From positions 1-64,000 of the forward strand of contig JAZQVN010000013.1 of assembly GCA_045631885.1 (NCBI GenBank): DNA of 64,000 nucleotides, read 5' to 3'. This document shows, one piece after another, positions 34,092-42,663 of the stretch. The translations under genes were made by a program, and so were the position numbers. The stretch's first letter is position 1. Each line of letters opens with the position of its first letter. Source of the stretch: CAJOLV01 sp045631885. Its GTDB lineage: Bacteria > Bacillota_I > Bacilli_A > RFN20 > CAG-826. The notes under the pieces are model-generated. The model did not search any database. It saw only the letters and a program-made list of their open reading frames with translations, and had not been told where the DNA came from.

Positions 34092-34120
34092 CAACAAAAG
34101 AAAGCAACCTGTTAAGTTGC
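34092..34120 (-). terminator. Probable terminator of the zinc-ribbon membrane gene
   Basis: Read leftward GCAAC-TTAACAG-GTTGC followed by TTTCTTTTGT, 40 nt after the stop codon. Confidence 0.5.
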
Positions 34121-34159
34121 CAATAAACTAATTAACCTTTATATGTTATCAAAACTAAA

Positions 34160-34591
34160 CTAGTGATCTTTATCAACGAGCATCAAAATTCCCGCAACTA
34201 AACTAACAAAAATTAAGGTGCAAACTTTAAAGCCGGTCGATATAATTTCTCCGCTTCGTATTTTTCTTCTATATTTAATTGTCATTGGTAAACACCAAAT
34301 TAAAGGAATTAAATATATACCTGCTAATAAGACAGTTGAGATTATTAAAAATACCGATGCTGTTTTAGATAAAGCAGTATCACCATTAACTGGTTGTTTT
34401 GAAACTGGCGTATATTCAACGCGGTTGACTGGTGGATTATAAGAAACCTCTTCATATGTTGATGATTTAACGCCTAAATCACCATAACTGCCTTTAGGTG
34501 AATTATCTATAACATCAGCGGGATAACCGCATTGGGAACAATATAATGCATTGTTATTTAGTTTCGCCCCACAATGAGAACATTTTTTCAT
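34160..34591 (-). CDS. Zinc-ribbon membrane protein, function unknown
   Basis: 143 residues. N-terminal zinc ribbon CSHCGAKL...YCSQCGYPAD (residues 4-24), a Ser/Pro/Tyr-rich linker, then two hydrophobic helices (about 78-102 and 119-138). Proteins with this layout are common in Firmicutes, mostly uncharacterised. No clear operon partner. Confidence 0.7.
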   Translation of the reverse strand: MKKCSHCGAKLNNNALYCSQCGYPADVIDNSPKGSYGDLGVKSSTYEEVSYNPPVNRVEYTPVSKQPVNGDTALSKTASVFLIISTVLLAGIYLIPLIWCLPMTIKYRRKIRSGEIISTGFKVCTLIFVSLVAGILMLVDKDH

Positions 34592-34617
34592 AATAAACTT
34601 TGTTAGAATAATAGCAT

Positions 34618-34646
34618 AAAAAAAGACCGATGTATCGGTCTTTTTT
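34618..34646. terminator. Strong terminator next to the small membrane protein gene
   Basis: AAAAAGACCGA-TGTA-TCGGTCTTTTTT: symmetrical, with A and T runs at the two ends. Located after the minus-strand gene at 34658-34885; could act both ways. Confidence 0.8.
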
Positions 34647-34657
34647 GTTGTTTCAAC

Positions 34658-34885
34658 TTATGCCCAGTATGTGAGGTCTTCTTTTGTGATGACTGTGATG
34701 ATGTCAAGGACCCAGAAGACTAATGTGATTGGTGGGATGAGTTGAAGAATGCCAGAGACAATGTGGCCTCTCATGATACGTGTAATCGCACCTAAGAGCC
34801 AGCTTGTGAATGGGATAATCGCTAAGATGATGTCAACGATGTGTCCTAATCCAGCATTTAAATAACCTTTTCCTGCTTTTGCCAT
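34658..34885 (-). CDS. Small two-helix membrane protein
   Basis: 75 residues. Two hydrophobic stretches (about 17-33 and 41-67) around a GAITRIMRGHIVSG loop. The layout resembles the YqaE/Pmp3-like class of tiny membrane proteins, but the match is only in layout. Strong AGGAGG-like site (GGAGGAC... 5 nt region) and its own terminator show that it is a genuine gene. Confidence 0.65.
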   Translation of the reverse strand: MAKAGKGYLNAGLGHIVDIILAIIPFTSWLLGAITRIMRGHIVSGILQLIPPITLVFWVLDIITVITKEDLTYWA

Positions 34886-34990
34886 GAAATAAAGTCCTCC
34901 ATATTATTATTTCTATTAGCAACCTTAATATAACATTTTATATATAAACAGTCAAAGATTTTATGGAAAAAAGCCCTGCAAAACCCCAAT

Positions 34991-35027
34991 AAAAAGGCGA
35001 TATCGCTCATTTTCGAGAGATACCGCC
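34991..35027 (-). terminator. Terminator of the large subtilisin gene
   Basis: Read leftward GGCGGTATC...GATATCGCC (one G-U pair) with an inner CTC/GAG stem, followed by TTTTT. Confidence 0.8.
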
Positions 35028-35051
35028 AATAAATATAGAATTGCTAGATTA

Positions 35052-38000
35052 CTAGTCTTCTTTTCTCCTACGAGCAACAATTAAGCCTAATGCGGCAAAA
35101 CTCATAACGGAGATTAAGAGTGATGAAGCAAGGATGGAACCACCACAGCCGCCACCTTTTGATGGCTCTGGTTCTGGTTCTGGATCAAACGGATCTCTTG
35201 TGCCATTTGGATCAACGACGACATCTGGTGTGTCTTCTAATATGATTGTGCCTTCATCTTTATCGATAAGGACATAATCGATCTTAATGTCGCAAGATTT
35301 TCCACCAAAGGAGACCTTAACAGTGTATCTGCCTTCTTTATCTTTGTTGATGTTAGAGGCGTCAACTGTGAATCCAGAAGTGATTTCTTGTGAGAATCCA
35401 CCTTCATAGTTACCAAAGACAGTAATTGAGTCTTCTGAGAATGATTGTCCAACTTCTAATTGTCTAGTGCAGCTATAAGCGCTGAGGGACAATAACCCAT
35501 AGGTCGCATCATTATCTGGAGAAGCGCTGAGACGGAATCTAGTAACGGTTGTTGAGTTAATTGTGAAGGAGATAAAGTCTCCATTGATACTCACTTTAAC
35601 TCTATTGGATTTAGTAGAAGTTAAGCCATAGACCATCAATTTGGATGAATCCCAGCCTTCTGGTAATTTCATAGAAATACCAACACTACCTTTAACAACC
35701 GCTCCAGAAGAGCCTTTTTTGAATGATAAGTCGAATGTCTTATCAAATTCAGCGTTATCGGTTTCTGTATAGGTGAATGTATGTGTTAAGGATAAGCTAG
35801 AGTTAGAGACTGTCATTAAATATGGATCATCTAATTTAGCAATGGATAAGGTTGTTGCGCCAGCGAAGTCTCTGCTCTTAATAAAGGCATAACCTTTTGC
35901 GTAATCAGAGACTTTGAAGTCGTAATAGAAGCCTTGTTCATCTTCTAAAACATCGACATTCTTACCAGCGACTGCGAAACCAGCCATTTGTTCTTCGCTA
36001 AATCTAACACGATAATATTCTTCACCATCTTTTTCATATTTTTCAGAACTTGAAATGTATGGAGCATCACTATCAATGTGTAAGACATAGCTCTTTTCTA
36101 ACTTACCACCACTAGCGAGGTCATATGAGAATGTCATATCATATTCGCCATCTGGGAAGTTAGCAAGTTTATTACCATCAGCATCCATTGAATATAATGG
36201 AATGATTGTATAAGCTCTACTAGCAACATATCCGGCTGACCAATAATCAACATTAACATGTGATTTTAATAATGGCCATTGATAGGCGTGTTCGTTTTCA
36301 TCTTCGGTTGCGCCATAGAATTCATCAAACATATGGTCGATTAAGACGACTTTGCCTGTTGCTTTATTTGTAATAGTAATAACGTTATCAGAAATACTTC
36401 TCATGACAAATTGTTGAATGATCATAGTATTGGTGAATCCATTGTTACCAACATAAATATCTTTTGGACTTGGTTTTCCAGTTCTTGGATTGATACCAAC
36501 AGAAGAATAACCCGCCATCTTATCAATACTAGTTGTATTATTGATAATCTTTTCCATGGAAACATCTTTCATGGTTTCAGCATAACCAGCGACCCACATA
36601 GAGGCGTAGTTAGCGTCATTAAGACCTTTCCATTTGTGAATGACACTATTTAAAACATCAGAGCCATAAACTTTAGAAGGATCTCTTTCAAATGTAAATG
36701 GTTCAATAGCATCACTATCATTAATGTCACCATAATAACCTAAGAATGGGATATTAAGTGTTTCTTGTCCTTCAGCAGTCAAAACGACAAAACCTTCGAT
36801 ATAACAACCATTATCAAAGTTATTTTCAATTGTGGTTTTTTCACTTGCTGGAATGGAATAATTATTTAAATTAATGAGATTTGAGCCAGGATTTACCGTG
36901 ATATTTTGTTCAACCTTCTCAATGAGGTGGTTATAAGTGGCTTGTAATTTTTTGTCTTTAAAATCTGGATATTGTTCAGCATCTAAAGTCACTAATTCTG
37001 GACGATAAATATATGATGTGGCTTTATAAGTAACAGCAGCATCACCTTCATTAATCGCGGTGAATGATAGTTTAACATTACCCGCTTTGATGTCATCGTT
37101 ATTGCCTAATTCGATTTTGGCTCTCTTTGTTAATGATGAAGTGGTTGTGCCGTCTAAGTAGACTTTACTATTTAAAGCACCACCAACATCGATTAAACCA
37201 GCGCCTTGTTTTCTGACTGAATCAAAGTTAGTACCAAAGGTATCTTTCATTGGGTCAGCAGTTGACATCATTCTATCGTTTAAAGTATCACGATATTCTT
37301 TTGTATTGTTTTCACTGAGTAATAAAGCGGTGACACCAGCGGTATTTGGTGTAGCCATAGATGTACCGTTCAAATATTCATATGCATCTTTATCAGTGAT
37401 AACCGCGCCTAAAATGGATTGTCCAGGAGCGGAGATTTCTGGTTTGATTCTTAAATCAAATGTTGGGCCATCACTAGAGAAAGATGTCATTGTTCTGGCG
37501 GTTGGGTTATTAGCCTCAACATTAGCTAATAATGTGGCTGTATGGTCTGTAACGCTATCAATGTATTCTTTATCTCTAAACAAGAAGGAGACAACTGGAA
37601 TATCTGGTGTCCAGCCACTTAAATCCATACGGAATGTGAAATCAGTATTGGTTGGGTCGTTATCAATGATACCAATAGCGATAGCTTTTGCTTCTGTCGC
37701 AGCGGAGATTTTGCTAACGAATGTGGTTTCACCTCTATCAACGATAGCGATTTTGCCTTCGACTTCTAAATCTTCGTAGTCTTTTGGTTCACCCCAACCA
37801 CCGATTCTCACCCAATCGAATTTACCATCTGGGTGGTCTTTTAATAAATCGGTTAAATATCTTTCTGGTTCATAAACAACATCGCCATCAGCGGATTTGT
37901 AGTTGACGACTTGATCTCTGAAAGCAATTGTCTTGCTTCCGAGGATGAAAGCGGTCTCATAGTATTCTTTATCAGCTTGAGCAGCAGCGACGATTAAACC

Positions 38001-39185
38001 ATCGGAATTGCTATATGTTGATAAAATACCTGTTTCCACCATATCTGTTGACCAGAATTCATATGCGGAGTTAGCGAATGTATTTTTACCTTCGTTACCT
38101 GCGGCGATATCAAGGAATGTTCCTCTATTTTGTAATTGGGTAATTGCTTGACCGACTAATGAATCTTCATTGAAGTCAATTAAAGCTGAACCTAATGACA
38201 TATTGATGACATCAACACCTAAGACTGCGCAGTCTTCTAAGGCTTTTAAAACGCATGTGTCATACGCGCCTGTAGAGGCTGTCGCACCAGCGATAGCGTC
38301 TTCTTCGGTTGGAATATAGTCAGTAAAGACTTTCATTAACGCTAATTGGGCTTTTGGAGCGATACCTTTATAGAATGGGTCATTGCCTGCAGCAATAGAA
38401 GCAACGTGGGTACCGTGTTCACTAACAGTGGTAAAGACATCATGGTCTTCTTCACCTGCTTCGCCTCTTACACTAGTTTCTCCACCATAGTCATAATAGA
38501 ATGGAACTTTACTGTTGAAATAAACAGGGTGTTCAGCATCAGGTTTACCATGGAAGTTCTTCGCTTTAGAAATCTTTTCATTAATTGATTCGTAATTATC
38601 ATGTAATGCAACAGATTTATCTAATTTAGTAAAAGCATTGTGTGTGACATCGTTTTCTTTAACGGTGCCATCATCATTAAATGTTTTTCCTTTGAGTAAG
38701 AAACCTGTATCTAAAATAGCGATTAAAACTCCTTCACCTTCTTTGGTGCCGGTTGGGATGTTCATTGTTTGAGCGGAAACGTTCTCTTTGGCTTCTTTGA
38801 CATTGAGTTCGTTATTAATTGAGATAATGCCATCCCCTTCAGTTTGAACCGCGTGTTGGGTGTTGTAGTTCACTGTCTTAACGTTCATTAAATCTCTAAT
38901 CGCACTGACATGAGATGCGTTGACTTTGAGATTGAAAGCGTTAACAAGATTGGTGTATCTATCACCCACTTCGAAATCCGGAGTAATATAGTTTTTAATT
39001 TGGCTGATGACATTGTTTTGCTGACGAATAACAACATCTTCACTTAGACTATTCACATCACCTTTTAAACCAACGATGATATCTGCGTCTAATACTTCTT
39101 TTTCTCTTGCGACACTATTGACCGCTGTGCCAGTACCGAGAATTAAAGATGTAACAGCTACTCCGAGAAGAAATATCTTTTTCAT
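35052..39185 (-). CDS. Large cell-surface subtilisin-like serine protease (S8, lactocepin/C5a-peptidase-like)
   Basis: 1377 residues. Signal peptide (1-26), a prodomain, then the S8 domain with Asp159 (AILDTG), His257 (EHGTHVAS), oxyanion Asn364 (AAGNEG) and Ser609 (GTSMATP). A protease-associated insert lies between His and Ser (about 440-560), as in cell-wall proteases. The rest includes Fn3/Ig-like beta domains, the last resembling a bacterial Ig group 3 domain (about 1240-1305). The C-terminus is a Pro/Glu linker, the motif KGGGCGGS, one hydrophobic helix and RRRKED; there is no LPxTG. It would digest external proteins into peptides, for which the Opp importer next to it is the obvious consumer. 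Monocistronic. Confidence 0.9.
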   Translation of the reverse strand: MKKIFLLGVAVTSLILGTGTAVNSVAREKEVLDADIIVGLKGDVNSLSEDVVIRQQNNVISQIKNYITPDFEVGDRYTNLVNAFNLKVNASHVSAIRDLMNVKTVNYNTQHAVQTEGDGIISINNELNVKEAKENVSAQTMNIPTGTKEGEGVLIAILDTGFLLKGKTFNDDGTVKENDVTHNAFTKLDKSVALHDNYESINEKISKAKNFHGKPDAEHPVYFNSKVPFYYDYGGETSVRGEAGEEDHDVFTTVSEHGTHVASIAAGNDPFYKGIAPKAQLALMKVFTDYIPTEEDAIAGATASTGAYDTCVLKALEDCAVLGVDVINMSLGSALIDFNEDSLVGQAITQLQNRGTFLDIAAGNEGKNTFANSAYEFWSTDMVETGILSTYSNSDGLIVAAAQADKEYYETAFILGSKTIAFRDQVVNYKSADGDVVYEPERYLTDLLKDHPDGKFDWVRIGGWGEPKDYEDLEVEGKIAIVDRGETTFVSKISAATEAKAIAIGIIDNDPTNTDFTFRMDLSGWTPDIPVVSFLFRDKEYIDSVTDHTATLLANVEANNPTARTMTSFSSDGPTFDLRIKPEISAPGQSILGAVITDKDAYEYLNGTSMATPNTAGVTALLLSENNTKEYRDTLNDRMMSTADPMKDTFGTNFDSVRKQGAGLIDVGGALNSKVYLDGTTTSSLTKRAKIELGNNDDIKAGNVKLSFTAINEGDAAVTYKATSYIYRPELVTLDAEQYPDFKDKKLQATYNHLIEKVEQNITVNPGSNLINLNNYSIPASEKTTIENNFDNGCYIEGFVVLTAEGQETLNIPFLGYYGDINDSDAIEPFTFERDPSKVYGSDVLNSVIHKWKGLNDANYASMWVAGYAETMKDVSMEKIINNTTSIDKMAGYSSVGINPRTGKPSPKDIYVGNNGFTNTMIIQQFVMRSISDNVITITNKATGKVVLIDHMFDEFYGATEDENEHAYQWPLLKSHVNVDYWSAGYVASRAYTIIPLYSMDADGNKLANFPDGEYDMTFSYDLASGGKLEKSYVLHIDSDAPYISSSEKYEKDGEEYYRVRFSEEQMAGFAVAGKNVDVLEDEQGFYYDFKVSDYAKGYAFIKSRDFAGATTLSIAKLDDPYLMTVSNSSLSLTHTFTYTETDNAEFDKTFDLSFKKGSSGAVVKGSVGISMKLPEGWDSSKLMVYGLTSTKSNRVKVSINGDFISFTINSTTVTRFRLSASPDNDATYGLLSLSAYSCTRQLEVGQSFSEDSITVFGNYEGGFSQEITSGFTVDASNINKDKEGRYTVKVSFGGKSCDIKIDYVLIDKDEGTIILEDTPDVVVDPNGTRDPFDPEPEPEPSKGGGCGGSILASSLLISVMSFAALGLIVARRRKED

Positions 39186-39380
39186 ATTTTTCTTTCCTTT
39201 CTATAAATTTGAGTTTTAATGGATTTCTCATAACCTTCATAAATTAACTAAATAAAGTTAATTTTCTATATAGAGTGTATTTTACTCTTTTTCTTTTTAA
39301 GATAAAGAAAAAAATAATTTCCATCTCCTTAAAAAAACAAAAATATCGAAAAATATGCCGTTTTTGCAGTGTTTTACCGC

Positions 39381-39407
39381 AAAAATAAAGGAGAACCGAG
39401 GTTCTCC
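39381..39407 (-). terminator. Terminator of the opp operon
   Basis: Read leftward GGAGAACC-TC-GGTTCTCC (perfect 8 bp) followed by TTTATTTTT, 13 nt after the oppF stop. Confidence 0.85.
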
Positions 39408-39419
39408 AATATTTGTTAA

Positions 39420-41030
39420 TTAGTTTTTGTTTTGAGCGTCTAATTCTTTAATCTTTTCTAAGTAAGATTGGAACTCCGCTTCATTACAATACACTTGGTG
39501 ACCTGGGCAAACTTCTCTGAGAGCAGGTTTGTCAGTCTCATAATTATGAACTTCCCAAGGTTTGTAAATAATTCTCGTTCTATTTCTTTCGCTTAATGGA
39601 TTTGGCTTAGGAATCGCAGAAAGTAAGGAAACAGTATATGGATGAAGTGGATGTTTGAATAATTCATCAGAGCTCGCTAATTCGACGACTTTACCGTAAT
39701 ACATAACCGCGATTCTATCGCAGAAGTATTTAACGACGGATAAGTCGTGAGCGATGAAGATAAGTGTTAATCCCATCTCTTCTTTTAAATCATTAAGCAA
39801 GTTAATAATTTGAGCACGGATGGAAACGTCTAACGCGGAGATTGGTTCGTCACAGATCAACAATTTTGGATTCATGACTAAGGCTCTAGCGATACCAACA
39901 CGTTGTCTTTGACCACCTGAGAATTCGTGTGGATAACGAGAAGCGTGTTCTTCGACTAAGCCGACTTTCTCTAACATCTCAACGACTTTCTTGTGATTTT
40001 CTTTCTTGTTATGGAAACCTTGAATCCATAAACCTTCTTGAATGATATCTTCGATGGTCATACGAGGATCCAAAGAGTCAACTGGATCTTGGAAAATCAT
40101 TTGAATTTCATTCATCAATTTCTTAGGAGTGTGATTCTCATCGTATTTGATTTGACGAATCTTTCTCTTTTGAGTTTGATAAATGGATTTGAAATAAGCT
40201 TTTTCGTTAGCGATCTTTTCACCATATTCGCCTTGAATTCTCGCTTTTTCTTCGTTGAAGGATGGAGATTCTTTATCTAATTTAGAAATCTCTTCATTCA
40301 TCGCGTTTTTGAATTCTTTAATATGTTGATTCTTACGAATTCTGCTCCACTTGATTTCCTTTTGATTCCATCTACAACCGGCACCAACACGGTAACCACG
40401 GTAATAGATTGAACCAGAGGTTGGATGATAGAGCTTGATAATCGTTCTTCCAGTCGTGGTTTTACCACAGCCAGATTCACCAACGATACCGAAGCATTCA
40501 CCCTTTAAAACATCAAAGGAGACGTTACTAACCGCTTTTAATTTTTGATGGAAAATCTTATTTCCAAAGAAGAAGAATTGTTTTAAGTTTCTCACGCTTA
40601 ACAAGACATCAGTGTTATCGCCTAATAATTCAGGTCTTCTCTTAAGTCTTGGTTTTATCTTATAAGATAATTCATCGTGATATTTGTGTTTTAACTCTTC
40701 GTTTTGGCGATCGAATTCTTCTTTTAATTCCTTTTCTAAAACATCATATTTTTCATTGATGGCTTTATATTGAGGATTACTAGCTAATTCACCGCTGCCA
40801 GGATTAATCGTTGATAATTCTGTCGCGCGGTTATTTTTTAAAGCTTCTAATTTTGCATCATAAGCTTTTTTCGCCGTTTTGAATTCCTTTTTATAGGAAG
40901 TGAAGCCTGTAGCTTTAAAGTCGCTTTCTTCTACAGCAGCGTGTAAGCTATCTTCGTGTTCGTCCGCTAATGGTTTGCCTTGACCTTCATTAATATCGTC
41001 AATCGCGTTTTTAATTTCATCAGTTTTCAT
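39420..41030 (-). CDS. oppF: Oligopeptide ABC transporter ATP-binding protein OppF, with extra N-terminal and internal helical regions
   Basis: 536 residues; OppF is usually about 310-330. Residues 1-140 are a charged helical extension without equivalent in the family. The ATPase starts near 142, with Walker A GESGCGKT (184-191), Q-loop FQDPVDSLDP (313-322), signature FSGGQRQR, Walker B LICDEP and the C-terminal OppF peptide region. A helical insert of about 95 residues (214-308), rich in Lys/Glu, lies between Walker A and the Q-loop. Energises peptide import with OppD. 3 nt after oppD. Confidence 0.9.
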   Translation of the reverse strand: MKTDEIKNAIDDINEGQGKPLADEHEDSLHAAVEESDFKATGFTSYKKEFKTAKKAYDAKLEALKNNRATELSTINPGSGELASNPQYKAINEKYDVLEKELKEEFDRQNEELKHKYHDELSYKIKPRLKRRPELLGDNTDVLLSVRNLKQFFFFGNKIFHQKLKAVSNVSFDVLKGECFGIVGESGCGKTTTGRTIIKLYHPTSGSIYYRGYRVGAGCRWNQKEIKWSRIRKNQHIKEFKNAMNEEISKLDKESPSFNEEKARIQGEYGEKIANEKAYFKSIYQTQKRKIRQIKYDENHTPKKLMNEIQMIFQDPVDSLDPRMTIEDIIQEGLWIQGFHNKKENHKKVVEMLEKVGLVEEHASRYPHEFSGGQRQRVGIARALVMNPKLLICDEPISALDVSIRAQIINLLNDLKEEMGLTLIFIAHDLSVVKYFCDRIAVMYYGKVVELASSDELFKHPLHPYTVSLLSAIPKPNPLSERNRTRIIYKPWEVHNYETDKPALREVCPGHQVYCNEAEFQSYLEKIKELDAQNKN

Positions 41031-41033
41031 AGA

Positions 41034-42662
41034 CTACTTGGCCTCCTTTCCCTTGTGTTTTAAGGAGTTCTTAATTCTTTCAGAAACAATCTTTGGCATT
41101 TCAACCTTTGGTGCGGATGGATGTAATAACCATGTCGCAGCATAGTGAGTGTCTGAAAGTTTGAAGAAAGGTGGTTCTTCTTCGAAGTCGATTTTCATCG
41201 CATATTTACTACGGGCAGCGAATGCATCACCTTTAGGTGGGTAAATCATATTCGGTGGCGTACCTGGAATCGCGTCTAATCTCTCTTTACTATCAACATC
41301 TGGGATAGAAGATAATAACGCCCAAGTATATGGATGTTTTGGTTCAAAGAAGATTTCTTCACTTGTACCATATTCAACAATCTTACCAGCGTACATAACA
41401 GCAACGCGGTCCGCCATATTGGCAACAACGCCTAAGTCATGGGTGATGAAGATGATTGATAAGTTTCTATCTTTTTGAATCTTCTTAATTAATTCAAGAA
41501 TTTGACCTTGAATTGTCACGTCTAACGCGGTGGTTGGTTCGTCACAAATTAAGATTTCTGGGGTTTCAGTTAAAGCAATCGCGATAACGATTCTTTGTCT
41601 CATACCACCAGAGAATTCAAATGGATATTGTCTGAAACGTTTTTCTGGTTCTGGGATACCAACTTCTCTCATAATCTCTAAAGCTCTGCGTTTGGCTTCA
41701 GCTTTGGTGATTTTGAGTTTGTTGATTTTATCTAATTTCGCTTCTGCGAGAGCTTTTTGTTTATCTTCCGCGTCGAAATTGGAGTTATTAATTTCTTCTA
41801 AGCGAGCAGCGTAATCTTTGAGAACTTGTTCTTTATATTCCGCAACTTTGACTTTCGCCACTTTCTTAGTTTCATTAAGTTTAACTTTTAATGGAGCGGC
41901 CAATTCTTTAGTTTCAGCGTTAATTTTCTTCGCTTCTGCTTTAGCGGCTTTCTTCTTTTCAGCGAGTTCTTTCTTCTTTTCCGCTTTGGCTAAACGGTTA
42001 TCAGCGATAATCTTATCGAGTCTTTCTTTCATTGATGAAATTTCCGCGCGAATTTCTTCCGCTTTCTTTTCATCTTCGCAAGCTTTTAACTCGTTATTCT
42101 TCGCTTTAATTTGCTCTTTTAATTCAGAGACTTCTTTTGGAGAAACGTATTTCTTTGTGAAGTCGATTTTTTCTTGGATATAAGCGTTCATCACTTTTTG
42201 TGATTTGCTTTTACCACGCGCTAAGCAGTTTTTATAAGCGATTAAATCTTCAGAAATTAAATCTTCATATAAAAGTTTGAGTTTGTTTGAGTTAATTAAT
42301 GTCGCTTCAGTAATTTGTTTACCGATACGAACAATTGGGTTTAAGGAAGAAAGAGGATCTTGGAAGATCATGCCGATTTTATGGCCTCTGATCTTGTGGA
42401 ATTCTTCTTCCGCAACTTCTAATAAGTCTTCACCGCGGTAATAGATGTGACCGCCTTCAACGATCGCATTCGCCGCGAGAATACCCATAATGGCTTTTGA
42501 GGTAACGGATTTACCGGAACCTGATTCACCAACGATACATAAAGTTTCACCTTTATATAAATCGAAGGAGATGCTTCTGACCGCTCTTAAAATGCCGTGG
42601 TCAGTTTTGAAGGAGATAATAAGATCTTCGACTTGAATAATTGCTTCTTTATTTTCCGCCAT
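41034..42662 (-). CDS. oppD: Oligopeptide ABC transporter ATP-binding protein OppD, with long coiled-coil insert
   Basis: 542 residues; OppD is usually about 330-350. Walker A GESGSGKS (45-52), Q-loop FQDPLSSLNP (100-109), signature FSGGMRQR (350-357), Walker B LICDEP and the OppD C-terminal motif GTPPNMIYPPKGD are all intact. Between Q-loop and signature, residues about 125-318 form an almost pure Lys/Glu/Ala helix-rich insert with heptad-like pattern, predicted coiled coil. The insert is at a different place from that in OppF. Part of the opp operon. Confidence 0.92.
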   Translation of the reverse strand: MAENKEAIIQVEDLIISFKTDHGILRAVRSISFDLYKGETLCIVGESGSGKSVTSKAIMGILAANAIVEGGHIYYRGEDLLEVAEEEFHKIRGHKIGMIFQDPLSSLNPIVRIGKQITEATLINSNKLKLLYEDLISEDLIAYKNCLARGKSKSQKVMNAYIQEKIDFTKKYVSPKEVSELKEQIKAKNNELKACEDEKKAEEIRAEISSMKERLDKIIADNRLAKAEKKKELAEKKKAAKAEAKKINAETKELAAPLKVKLNETKKVAKVKVAEYKEQVLKDYAARLEEINNSNFDAEDKQKALAEAKLDKINKLKITKAEAKRRALEIMREVGIPEPEKRFRQYPFEFSGGMRQRIVIAIALTETPEILICDEPTTALDVTIQGQILELIKKIQKDRNLSIIFITHDLGVVANMADRVAVMYAGKIVEYGTSEEIFFEPKHPYTWALLSSIPDVDSKERLDAIPGTPPNMIYPPKGDAFAARSKYAMKIDFEEEPPFFKLSDTHYAATWLLHPSAPKVEMPKIVSERIKNSLKHKGKEAK

Positions 42663-42663
42663 A

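Noticed and set aside
41650..42290. The OppD coiled-coil region as a separate gene or a frameshift artefact
   Set aside because: The reading frame is continuous from Walker A through the insert to the signature motif, and codon use does not change.
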